Shown: positions 31,925 to 64,000 of the stretch, in pieces
Layout of the letters: each line of letters begins with the position of its first letter
Position numbering within the stretch: the first letter of the stretch is position 1
Source: Candidula unifasciata
Taxonomy: Eukaryota; Mollusca; Gastropoda; Stylommatophora; Geomitridae
Assembly: GCA_905116865.2 (NCBI GenBank)
Contig: CAJHNH020002575.1
Coordinates: 1 to 64,000 of the forward strand
Direction: 5' to 3'
DNA: 64,000 nt
Made by a program: the position numbers and the translations under genes
The notes under the pieces: model-generated
The model's input: the letters and a program-made list of their open reading frames with translations, nothing else
Databases searched by the model: none
Told to the model about the DNA's origin: nothing

Positions 31925-32360
31925 TACAAACACTTAAAGTTTGTTCCTTCCTCACTTCCTCTTTAACCGTTTTGGGTGTTGAGAGATACAGGGTTCTGCT
32001 TCTTACTTTTCTGGGCATCTTGACCAAAGACATCGAGCTGTTGAAGAGAATCTTTCCACATTGTTCTTCGTTTACCATTTGCCCTTCCTTCTCCTCCTTT
32101 TTTTAATGCCTGGTATGGTACAGCATCCCAAGACATTCTCTCCAAGTAGGAAAACCATTTGATATGTTGTCTTTGTGTGTAATGGAGAATTAGTTCCGTG
32201 CCGACTTTTTATCTCGTATGATCTTATTCCTGATTTTCTCTCTTCTGGTCACTCCTTTAGCCCTTCTTAGACATCTCATTTCCATGGCTACTAATTTTCT
32301 ATTCTGGTTTTGATGTGACCACATCTGGCACTGGTGGCATAAGATTCTGATTAGATTAAG
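31925..32360 (-). mobile_element. LINE C-type fragments
   Basis: Minus-strand pieces include RMSWDAVPYQALKKGG, KRRTMWKDSLQQLDVFGQDA and, further up, a MRCLRRAKGVTRREKIRN-like block at 32200-32300. Multiple frames. Confidence 0.6.
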
Positions 32361-32639
32361 ATTGCCTTGTGCTGTAAAAAATAAAAAAAAGTGGGGGGTG
32401 GATGGGGTGTGTGTCTAATATTTTGCTTTTTTTGCTGGTTAATAAAATGTTCTTCATAAAATTTTACTATTGTATTTTAAAAAGCAGTTATGTATACACA
32501 CCATACATGTCCCCTAAATTCTTGTTGGGTGTCACTGCGTAGGCAGTAAAATCTTCTACCAGTTTGCCGGAACAGATTCATCTTTAACATCACACTTCTT
32601 AGGAACATTTCATGTCATATTTATTAATATTTTAAACAT

Positions 32640-32840
32640 TTAGAGCCATCCTGAAGAAATACAATCATCACAGATCACGGGGGAAACCATGTAAAATATG
32701 GAATGATGGAATCAAGAGCAGACATACTTAGGAAATGAAGATCAACACAGGTAACACATTAGAAAGAGCGCAGAAGATCCCAAAAGCCATACAACAGCCA
32801 GTTAACTTGACTCCTTCTGTAGCATATTAAAGAGGAACGT
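32640..32840 (+). mobile_element. Probable LINE fragment
   Basis: AILKKYNHHRSRGKPCKIWN and DGIKSRHT resemble the GRPRKRWxDGI block of the LINE C/D group. Weak, no tail. Confidence 0.4.
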
Positions 32841-32956
32841 GGGTATGACATCAATATACACAAAGAAGAGAGCTGTGCTAAGATAGCACCTGAGTAACTG
32901 AATGACAGTTACCACTTCAGAATAGGAGATCTGTCATTTGTTGTTGTATATAAATA

Positions 32957-33196
32957 AGTTAGTTGCATATCTTTTACAGCACATTGTAGAACCAACACCA
33001 GCATTATTTCGCTGTTGTGGTTTTTCTAGGCAAATTGTACGTTCAGTAGTTTGCCATTGCCTTCTGCCGGTCAGCTCTTGGTACCACTGTAGAAACTAAT
33101 GTAAGACGTTCTGCTGCCAAATCGGCTGCAACTGGGATCGAACCTGGCACCGGGCATGACAAAGCAGGTTCACAACGCCTAAACCACAGATGCTGA
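32957..33196 (-). mobile_element. SINE family B, near full length
   Basis: On the minus strand it starts GCATCTGTGGTTTAGGCG with box B GGTTCGATCCCAG. It continues GGCAGCAGAACGTCTTACAT and GGCAATGGCAAACTACTGAA, and ends with the TGTGCTGTAAAAGATATGC and AACTA terminus. Confidence 0.9.
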
Positions 33197-33214
33197 CTAT
33201 ATATAAATAGAGTA

Positions 33215-33415
33215 TGCAACATATTGTAACCACTGGGATGATTGACGGAATTAAGAGAAAGGCTGGCAGTGGCAGAAAAAAGCTGATGAGCTGACAGTGA
33301 CAAGGAAGGCGATGATCATCACTGAACATAAGAACTAAAAACAAACAGGTGGCTGTGGAGGAGCTTGATCGCCTGCACTACTTAGCGAGCACATTATAAT
33401 AATGATGATGATTTA
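33215..33415 (+). mobile_element. LINE C-type 3' end with (GAT)n tail
   Basis: ATGGGATGATTGACGG region, then a 3' end AATAATGATGATGATTTATT. Translation pieces include TRKAMIITEHKN and VAVEELDRLHYLAST. Confidence 0.55.
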
Positions 33416-34140
33416 TTCTGCTTCTCAATAAACTCTTACTGCCGGCACAATTGGATTCATTCTCACTAGGTGATTGACAAATCAACATTTAGAAAAGAAT
33501 ACAATAATGTCTGATTTGATATTTAATTTTTTCTGTCTATGCAGTCTGACATTGGAATAACATGAAATAACAAAATGAACAACCTCCCATGCAACATTTT
33601 ATCCAAGTTTACATACTTGTATGTATCTTACAATGTTGGCTAAAGTAGTCACAATTAAACATGGCATATAAATGCACGTGTTATTGTGACTGTATAGATC
33701 AACATTCTTCACTACATTCAGTGAGCTTTTGTAAACAACAATTTTGAAAACATAATACATGGTCAATAAAAGTGATTAACATAGAAATCAACAACAAACA
33801 TCTTAAAGCCACTGATTAATCTAAATGAGCAAACTTGTGCAAAGGAATATTTTCACCGCAGAAATAACACTGAAAGTGGCATCAGTTAGTTTAGTGCCTA
33901 ATGGGCGCTGCCTGGGCAACATTTGGAGTTAAAAACAGATATCAGCAGTTCATTTTGTTACTAAACATAAATTTGTCTATAAAGCTCTGAACATTTAACA
34001 ACTTAATGAGTCCAAGAAACTGAACTATTCATCCAGTAACAAGTTATTTTTGTCACAAATACATATTAAAAGTATTAAATGTTTAAACAGATGGTAAAGT
34101 ATATTTGTTCTCCTTTTATATATATTTTTTTTAAAATCAT
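33416..34140. other. No feature seen; AT-rich intergenic DNA
   Basis: No long frame, repeat or family motif was recognised between the two convergent genes here. Confidence 0.5.
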
Positions 34141-34282
34141 TCAGCACATGATGCCAGAAAGAACAACAGTGGAATGTAAACTCTATGGACCACTGAATGA
34201 ACTAACAACGACAGTGAAATTTATACAAGAGACAAAACTGCTGATATAGACAACTTATTTCAGGCGAACGAAAGAAGAAGAA
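34140..34282 (+). mobile_element. LINE A 3' terminus, truncated
   Basis: GAAAGAACAACAGTGGAATG, ACAGTGAAATTTATACAAGA, GATATAGACAACTTATTTC and GGCGAACGAAAGAAGAAGAA match the end of the element at 1-490. Confidence 0.85.
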
Positions 34283-34289
34283 GCACATG

Positions 34290-34450
34290 ATGGATGACAT
34301 GGTCACCACCATGCTGGCCACCTTTACTTCCCAGAAATATTTCTTAGTGATAAATTAGGCTGAAATGTCCTAGAAACTCTTTTTTTAAACATTCCAACTG
34401 CTGGGATTCGAACACATGGTTTTGGGACTGGCAGGCCAGAAGATGTGGGC
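34290..34450 (-). mobile_element. SINE family A, partial
   Basis: Minus-strand GTGGCCAGCATGGTGGTGAC core block and a head near 34440. Diverged, tail missing. Confidence 0.55.
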
Positions 34451-34839
34451 TCCTGTGCTACCCCAGGTTTCATACAACTCTAAATTACATCATCAAAAAC
34501 ACAAATTATGAATGTCAAAAATAGACCCCTTTTCTACTACATAAAAACTACATCAAGCAGTCACATTAAACTTTGAACAATAATCATTTTCCAAGTCATT
34601 CATTAACATATATACGTTCTCGATTTTGTGCTATACCAAAACAATTGCCTGTATCAATATTTTAAAGTAATTAATATTCAATGTTTTCTAGCTGAATATA
34701 AGAAATGAGGTCACACATCATCTGTCACTGTCTAGTCTCACAATTTTTTGGTCCTATATGATCTTGTCATGGCAACAAATTTACCCTCTTAGAGTGAAAC
34801 TTTTATTGTGTTGATAATTATTTATTAATGCTTCTATAA

Positions 34840-35070
34840 AGCCACCTGTGGCTTAGGAGTTGTTAATGGGTTTCTTAATGCCAGGTTCGATCCTAGCTGC
34901 AGGCGATTTGGTAGCAGACTGCCTTGCATTGGTTTAACAGTGGTATTGAGAGCCAATCATCAGAAAGCAATGGCCAACTACCAAACGTAAATTTGACTAG
35001 AAAAACCATTACAGCCCCTCCCCCCCCAAATGCTGGGGTTGGTTCTAAAATGTCCTGTAAAGGACACAAC
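34840..35070 (+). mobile_element. SINE family B, near full length
   Basis: GCCACCTGTGGCTTAGGAG, box B CAGGTTCGATCCTAGC, AAAGCAATGGCCAACTACC, GGGGTTGGTTCTAAAATGTC and CTGTAAAGGACACAACTAGC. Confidence 0.9.
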
Positions 35071-35222
35071 TAGCCAATAGCAATCTACAATCATTCTTTA
35101 TTAACTTTCCTATATAGTCAACACCAATCTACAATCATTCTTTATTAACTTTCCTATATAGTCAACACCAATCTACAATCATTCTTTATTTTCTTATACA
35201 GCCAACACAAATCTACAATTAT
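35068..35222 (+). repeat. ~50 bp tandem repeat, three units
   Basis: ATCTACAATCATTCTTTATT followed by AACTTTCCTATATAGTCAAC and ACCA, the last unit(s) shortened. It directly abuts the SINE B 3' end. Confidence 0.9.
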
Positions 35223-35224
35223 TC

Positions 35225-35455
35225 TAGTAGCATACTACCTATGAAGCTCGCGGATTTTTATCGTGGTATGGGACGTCGCAGGTCGACCCAGCCTAAAATG
35301 GGTACCAGGATGGGCTGTCCTGGAAAAGTAAAGACAGCCGGCGTAATGCTAACCACATTACCCACAGAGTGCTGATGGTCTGTAAAAATATGGGACGCTC
35401 TGCTCATATGCCCGATGCTCCGAAAGGCGTGAAAAGGGATCTTTACTTTTTACCT
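35225..35455 (+). mobile_element. Mosaic SINE A', 5'-truncated
   Basis: GCAGGTCGACCCAGCCTAAA, AAGTAAAGACAGCCGGCGTA, CACAGAGTGCTGATGGTCTG and the GGGATCTTTACTTTTT tail match 54850-55045 closely. Confidence 0.88.
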
Positions 35456-35849
35456 ATGAAGCCAAAACCAGTCTATACCACAAGGTTGGCTGCAATGAAT
35501 CTTCAATATTCTCTTAACTGATTGATACTAGTTTTACACACTGACAAAATGCTATTCATTCATCTCCTGATGTTATCTTCCCACTTGTATATCTATCTAC
35601 CTCTTGTTACTCTGCCAACATTATCCCCATCAGTCCCGATTTTATAGGAATGCCATTAAATTGCAAATAAAATATATGTTTTCATTCTGTAACTTCTTTC
35701 ATGAGCTTGCAATATCAGTCAGCCTACCATCTCTATATTTATTCCTTTTGTTTCCAGCAATACAAAATACTCCAAAAAAACCTCAATCTGGTTTCTAATG
35801 GCCTATTAGCCACAAATCAATCTTCAGTTTATGTATATGAAACAATAGT

Positions 35850-35855
35850 TTTATT
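35850..35855 (-). other. Polyadenylation signal of the C1-THF synthase gene
   Basis: The minus strand reads AATAAA about 60 bp after the stop codon at 35916-35918. Confidence 0.7.
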
Positions 35856-35915
35856 GCAGAGATAATCTGTAACAGTGGTTCTTGTCTCCCTTGAGAATGA
35901 ATACAACAAATAAGC

Positions 35916-58524
<22,609 letters not shown>

Positions 58525-58529
58525 CTGGA

Positions 58530-58870
58530 AACAAAAACAAAGTAACAAATGCGGTTTTAAGTCATTTTGAGAATATTTTAAAATAATTTTTTTCTTTGCT
58601 CGTCTTCTTCTATCCAAAGTGGACACTGTCAAGATGTGACACAAAAATGTATATACAATATGATCTGCCAACAAGATGTGTTAAACGACTAAAGAACAAA
58701 ATCTTCCGCCATCTTTCATCTATCTGCTGTTTACTAGTGATAGATAGAATGATTTTATGTTATTGCCTCCTCTTTCTTTTTTATACTTTACACTGGATAC
58801 ACTTCAGTTTTTATCATTATTTAACTCAAATCATCAGCAACATCCACCACTATTAAAACATTTCTCTGCC
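58530..58870. other. No feature seen
   Basis: AT-rich sequence upstream (on the gene's strand) of the first MTHFD1 exon found. No further exon recognised. Confidence 0.45.
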
Positions 58871-58944
58871 AGTGTAGGTTCTGAGGCCCCATTTTATTGT
58901 TGTTAATGTAATAACAGAATAGACCCCCTGCCCCTTAACAGGTT

Positions 58945-59185
58945 GTTTGTTAGTTGAATGTCCTTTACAGGATGTTGCAGTACCAACCCCAGCATTTTTT
59001 TGGCTGCTGTGGTTTCCCTGGGCAAATTTTATGTTCAGTAGTTTGCCATTGTTTTCTGAACGGTCAGCTCATGGTACCACTGTCAAAACCAACGCAATAC
59101 ATTCTGCTGCCAAACTGCCTGCAGCTGGGATTGAACCTGGAATTACGAAGTGTGTTTGCAAAGCCTAAGCCACAGATGCTGACAT
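58945..59185 (-). mobile_element. SINE family B, near full length
   Basis: The minus strand starts CAGCATCTGTGGCTTAGGC, has box B CCAGGTTCAATCCCAGC, then GGCAGCAGAATGTATTGCG, GAAAACAATGGCAAACTACT, GGGGTTGGTACTGCAACATC and CTGTAAAGGACATTCAACTA. Confidence 0.92.
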
Positions 59186-59454
59186 ATAGGTTATAATTTG
59201 CAAATTAAGGCTTGCTGAAATCATAAATTTTTATCTGAAATGTGTAGATAGCTGTAAACAACATTTTTAACCATGAAATAAGAAGATTTCTCTAATTCTA
59301 CATTAACCTCCAACAAAATGCCAAGTTATTTTATGTACATCTTGGCATAAAATGACCAGAAGAGACTAACTTGGACAAGTGTCAACTGGGAAGAAATTTG
59401 CGAAAAGAGATAAAAGGAAGTGTTGCGTGTGATCAGTCAGAGGCATCACACACT

Positions 59455-59728
59455 TGCCAAGTATCTAGGGGATTTGTATATGTGTATATCCCACACTTTC
59501 CAAGTGTCTAGGGGATTTGTATATGTGTATATCCCACACTTTCCAAGTGTCTAGGGGATTTGTATATGTGTGTGTGTGTATATATATATATATGTATGTA
59601 TATGTGTGTATGTGTGTGTGTATGTATTTATGTATGTATGTATATGTGTGTGTATGTATGTGTGTGTGTGTGTGTGTGCATGTGTGTGTGCGTGTGCATG
59701 TGTGTGTGCATGTGTGTGTGCGTGTCAG
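59455..59728 (+). repeat. ~46 bp tandem repeat (three units) running into (TG)n/(TATG)n
   Basis: Units contain CCAAGTGTCTAGGGGATTTG, TATATGTGTATATCCCACAC and TTT. The last leads straight into a 160 bp TG/TATG microsatellite. Confidence 0.95.
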
Positions 59729-59739
59729 TCCTTCACATC

Positions 59740-60720
59740 TACACACAGATTCTCTCATTGCAGCACACTCTCAATGGCACGGCACATAGTGATGGTGATT
59801 ATGACTGGAGTAAAGAACGACCAACCCAACAAAAGCAACACTATATACGCTAAGGCACAATTAGCCTGTCATATTGTACCCATTAACATTGTGCACGAGC
59901 ACCGTAACACAACACACCACACCAAGTATGTCTTATAGTGCGATCAGTTTTTATTATAGACAAACATATTACGATGAAGATGAGTGGCAATCGATGGCAC
60001 AATATCAGGTCTTCTACTGCCTTCCCAGTACTCACTCAGGCAGACTCTCCAGACATGAACAAACACCCCAGCAAACTATGTACCAGGTGCCTGCAACAGG
60101 CAACTCACACCCGATCACTCAAATACATCCTCTAAATGACGCCGCCACCTGAAGACTCAAGGTAGATGCACCACTATGTGAAAGACTCCAGAGACCCATC
60201 TGCTACCCCAGCCACTCCTTGAAGCATCACTGACCAACATCCCATTAATCAGCCTCCGATGTTTCCCCATCACGCTGTTAACACCCAAAAAGTCCCCCAA
60301 TGTGCCAAACAGATGCAAATGTGCCGACCCAACCGTCCATTCTAGAAAATACTGACAACATTCCAAAGGTCCACTCATGATCCACCAATCACCCAGACAG
60401 TTCACAGGAGCTCCACAGAATAAAACATTGCTAAAACACAGTCCATGAATCCACTGGACTCGAACAACATGTTCACACTGACTAAAAGCAACTGACTCAA
60501 ACTACCACCTCTTCCCACCTGCATTTAGTTTCATGTGGATCTCAGATTCTCACCAACACTCGGGTTCCCCATTCGTGCTGTCCGACCCACCCAAATCCTA
60601 CACATCCATGATGTCCTCAAGTCCATCATAAACTTCCAGCGACATATGTTTTCCCCAGTAGCTCAAGCTCCACTATCTTCCAGTGATCCCAAATGTTTAC
60701 ATTCACAACTGTCAATGCCA
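59740..60720. other. Unexplained, moderately GC-balanced, AC-rich stretch
   Basis: Only short frames. No protein family, tRNA-like or repeat signature was recognised. Composition (AC-rich on the plus strand) differs from the AT-rich introns. Confidence 0.4.
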
Positions 60721-60721
60721 A

Positions 60722-63655
60722 ATCTGGATTTAAAATATTCCAATTCGGGGTGTAAAATAGGCCAAATCTGATATGAATAAGCCAAATCTGAAAACAGCCA
60801 AATCTGAATACAAAAAAGCCAAATCTGGATACAAATAAGCCAAATATGGACATAAATAAGCCAAATATGGATAAAAAAACAAATCTGGATACAAATAAGC
60901 CTAATCTGGATTTAAAATGAGCCAGATCTGGATACACATAAACTAAATCTGGATGGCGGTACCGATCGCGGGCGCAGCCATCTTGGAATGATAAAAACAC
61001 CGGGGTGCAGTTTAATTTAAAAACTATTGTTAGGGACATCTGTCGGCAGACTACACGTCGCGAATTCGATGACTGCCGAAGTTGGTCACCAGGGGATACA
61101 ACCGGAAATTCAACAATCGCTGAAGTTGGTCAGCAAAGTGTTATTTAACAAGAAATAAAATTGGAAAAGGGGTAGGGGGTGGGGAGAGAATGAAACGAGA
61201 CAGTAAAAGAAAAGATGGAGAGAAAGACAAGAAGATGAAGATCAGAGGAGAGACAATGCAGGAGACGGGAAGGAGGGAGCAAGAGGTAGAAGAGTGAAAG
61301 AGGGAAGGAGGAAGAGAGAGAGGGGTGAGAGAACAGAAGATGGAGACTAGGGGGAATTACAATGTCACTTTGTTTAGCCCCACCATCTCCTAGTGTAATT
61401 TTTGCTTCTAGAAACAACATGTAGCTATTTATACTATTACCGCTAGAAACAAAGGCACACAACACAGCAGCTGCTCCTTCCCGCACATGCCATGCCGCTG
61501 CTGTTTGTGTGAATCCACAGGCTGCAATACAGCCCTGGCCTTTAACAAGCAATTTTAGCTAAAAATAGCCGATAATCAACTGCCCTCATACCTGAAAGGA
61601 CCGTCATACCTGAAAGGACCGTAAACAAAAGTAGCCAAATGGCCAAAAAAAGCCTAACTGCCAAAAATTGCAGGAATTCCAACGATCTCATTGCGGCGGC
61701 CAAATTTCACAGCTTCTTAAGGTCAAAATTAGGGTTCCTAGCCAGGACTCAATTTTACAGTTAATTTATCTTTCACAGTCGGTCAAATATGGATTTAAAA
61801 TAAGCCAAATCTAGATTTTTAAAAACCCCAAATTTAGATACAAAAGAGCCAAATCTGGATATAAACAGGAAAGATCTGGATATAAATATGAAAAATTTGA
61901 AAATAAATGAGCCAAATCTGGATGCAAAATTAGCCAAATCTGGATTTAGAAAAACGAGCCAGACCTGGACGTAAAATTAGCCAAATATGGATAAAAATAG
62001 GCCAAATCTAGATTTGAAATATGCCAAATCTGGATTTAAAATACGCCAAATCTGGATTTAAAATATGAAAAATCTAGAATTCATATAGGCTAAATCTGAA
62101 TTTAAAATAGTCCAAATTTAGATTTAAAATAGGCCAAATTTAGATTTGAAATAGGCCAAATCTGGATTTAAAATACGCCAAATCTGGATTTAAAATATGC
62201 CAAATCTGATTGAATACGTCAAATCTGATGTGAATACGCCAAATGTGAAATGAATACGCCAAATCTGATATGAATACGCCAAATCTGAAAACAGCCAAAT
62301 CTGAAAACAGCCAAATCTGAAAACAGCCAAATCTGGATACAAATTAGCCAAATATGGATATACAAATAAGCCAATTATGGATATAAAAAAAAAACTAAAT
62401 CTGGATACAAATAAGCGTAATCTGGATTTAAAATCAGCCAGATCTGGATACACATAAGCTGAATCTGGATAGCGGTACCGATCGCGGGCGCAGCCATCTT
62501 GGAATAATAAAAACACCGGGATGCAGTTTAATTAAACAACTATTGGTAGGGACATCAGTCGGCAGACTACACGTCGCGAATTGATGACTGTCAAAGTTGG
62601 TCAACAGGGGATACAACAGGAAATTCGACAATTGCTGAAGTTGGTCAGCAAAGTGTTATTTAACAAGAAATAAAATAGGAAAAGTGGTGGGGGAGAGAAG
62701 GAAACGAGACAGTAAAAGGAAAGATAGAGAGAAAGACCAGAAGATGAAGATCAGAAGAGAGACAATGCAGGAGACAAGAAGGAGAGAGCAAGAGGTAGAA
62801 GAGTGAAAGAGGGAAGGAGGAAGAGAGAGAGGAGTGAGAGAACAGAAGATGGAGACTAGGGGGAATTACAATGTCACTTTCACCATCTCCCAGCTACAAC
62901 ATGTAGCTATTTATACTATTACCGCTAGAAACAAAGGCACACAACACAGCAGCTGCTCCTTCCCGCACATGCCATGCCATTGCTGTTTGTGTGAATCCAC
63001 AGGCTGCAATACAGCCATGGCCTTTAACAAGCAATTTTAGCTAAAAATAGCTGATAATCAAACTGCCCTCACACCTGAAAGGACCTTTAACGAAAGTAGC
63101 CAAATGGCCCCCAAAAAAAGCCTAACTGCCGAAAATTGCAGGAATTACGAACGATTCCAATTCCATTCATTGGGGCGGTCAAAATTCACAGCTTCTTAAG
63201 GTCAGAATGCCTTTTTTAAGGTCAAAATTAAGGTTCCTAGCCAGGATTCAATTTAACGGTTAATTTATCTTTCCCAGTCAGCTGCGGTCAGATATGGATT
63301 TAAAATAAGCCAATTCTGGATTTAAAAAACCCCAAATTTAGATACAAAAGAGCCAGATCTGGATTTAAATAGGAAAGATCTGGATATAAATAGGAAAGAT
63401 CTGGATATAAATAAGCCAAATCTGGATTTAGAAAAACGAGCCAGATCTGGACGTAAAATTAGCCAAATCTGGATACAAATAGGCCAATCTAGATTTAAAA
63501 TACGCCAAATCTAGATTTAATATATAGACCAAATCTGAATTTAAAATAGGCCAAATCAGGATTTAGAACGCCAAATCTGGATTTAAAATATGTTAAATCT
63601 GGATTTATAATAGGCCTAATCTGATATGAATAAGCCAAATCTACTGAATTTTCAT
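60722..63655 (-). repeat. Tandem ~1.5 kb macrosatellite: two cores separated and flanked by ~21 bp minisatellite arrays
   Basis: Minisatellite arrays at 60722-60955, about 61785-62470 and about 63290-63655 are built on GCCAAATCTGGATTTAAAAT-type units, with ATAAATAAGCC variants. Two cores (60956-61784 and 62472-63289) are nearly identical apart from small indels; the first has about 35 bp extra near 61368-61410. Both cores begin with GCGGTACCGATCGCGGGCGC followed by a CCATCTTGGAAT box. Minus is chosen because that box reads AAGATGGCTGCG there. Confidence 0.93.
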
Positions 63656-63679
63656 TATTCCTTCACTATCCTTCTAACT

Positions 63680-64000
63680 TTAAGAAACTATACACTAAAG
63701 CACTCTTCGAGCATTGTTTTCATGTGACTTAAGGGACCAACCTCACTCTCAAAGAGTTTTAGAGAAAAATCACGTCCACATCGTTGCTTGCCTCAAGATG
63801 ATCGACAAGGCGGGAGAAGGGGTTACCAAGAGAATCCCAACTTCTGCTTGGAAGAAGCTTTGGCCGGAGAGTGTTATCTGTTTTGTAACTTTGAGGGGTT
63901 CGAGACAGTGAAACCTGTAGTCAACGAGATTGGGTCTTTGGCCACTATCATGGGGTTGTAGGTGGATAACAGTGATATCAAAGAGCTTGTGGAAGAGCAC
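63680..64000 (+). pseudogene. Tigger/pogo-type transposase, C-terminal fragment, decayed
   Basis: Frame pieces LYTKALFEHCFHVT, then NLTLKEF, then (shifted) HIVACLKMIDKAGEGVTKR, PTSAWKKLWPESV, then (shifted) GFETVKPVVNEIGSLATIMG, a stop, and VDNSDIKELVEEH. These follow the order seen near the C-terminus of Tigger (TIGD1-like) DDE transposases. At least two stops and two frameshifts make it inactive. It runs off the window. Confidence 0.85.

Noticed and set aside
61145..61552. 135-codon minus-strand frame in the macrosatellite core
   Set aside because: Low-complexity Ser/Leu sequence from the GA-rich stretch, not preserved in the second core copy.

Overview
The window is animal nuclear DNA. 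It holds three conserved housekeeping-type genes with many GT-AG introns, spread over AT-rich DNA that is crowded with retroposons, MITEs and minisatellites. The proteins read as invertebrate, and the mix of many tRNA-headed SINEs, RNase H-bearing LINE tails and hAT/Tc1/pogo remnants suggests a lophotrochozoan, perhaps a mollusc. The species call is an inference and is weak. Nothing in the window is bacterial, plasmid, phage or CRISPR.

Layout. 1-4.5 kb: a LINE 3' end with an open RNase H reading frame, a hAT transposon with a LINE nested in it, more LINE tails, microsatellites and a mosaic SINE. 4.7-11.7 kb (+): a complete six-exon peroxiredoxin-5 gene (214 aa) whose active-site motif has Leu in place of the usual first Pro. 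11.9-23 kb: retroposon debris, including one copy of a ~950 bp segment that recurs inside the next gene. 23.3-31.6 kb (+): a four-exon AlkD-type DNA alkylation repair (HEAT-like) gene, 384 aa. Its intron 2 carries several extra partial copies of the start of exon 3. 31.6-35.8 kb: SINE and LINE insertions between two converging genes. 35.9-58.5 kb (-): the 14 3'-terminal coding exons of C1-tetrahydrofolate synthase (MTHFD1-like), which cover the whole formyl-THF synthetase domain (617 aa to the stop). Its introns contain a 33 bp minisatellite array, a C-rich 22 bp array, a ~190 bp tandem repeat split by a LINE tail, and several MITEs. 58.5-64 kb: no further MTHFD1 exon was recognised. This part has a tandem ~1.5 kb macrosatellite flanked by ~21 bp minisatellite arrays and ends in a decayed Tigger/pogo transposase.

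The three genes do not form an operon-like unit. They are independent genes for peroxide detoxification, alkylated-base repair and one-carbon metabolism. All coding joins were built by hand from reading-frame continuity, splice dinucleotides and family resemblance. Exon boundaries are therefore strong where the phase closes (all junctions given), but untranslated exons and transcription starts are not resolved.
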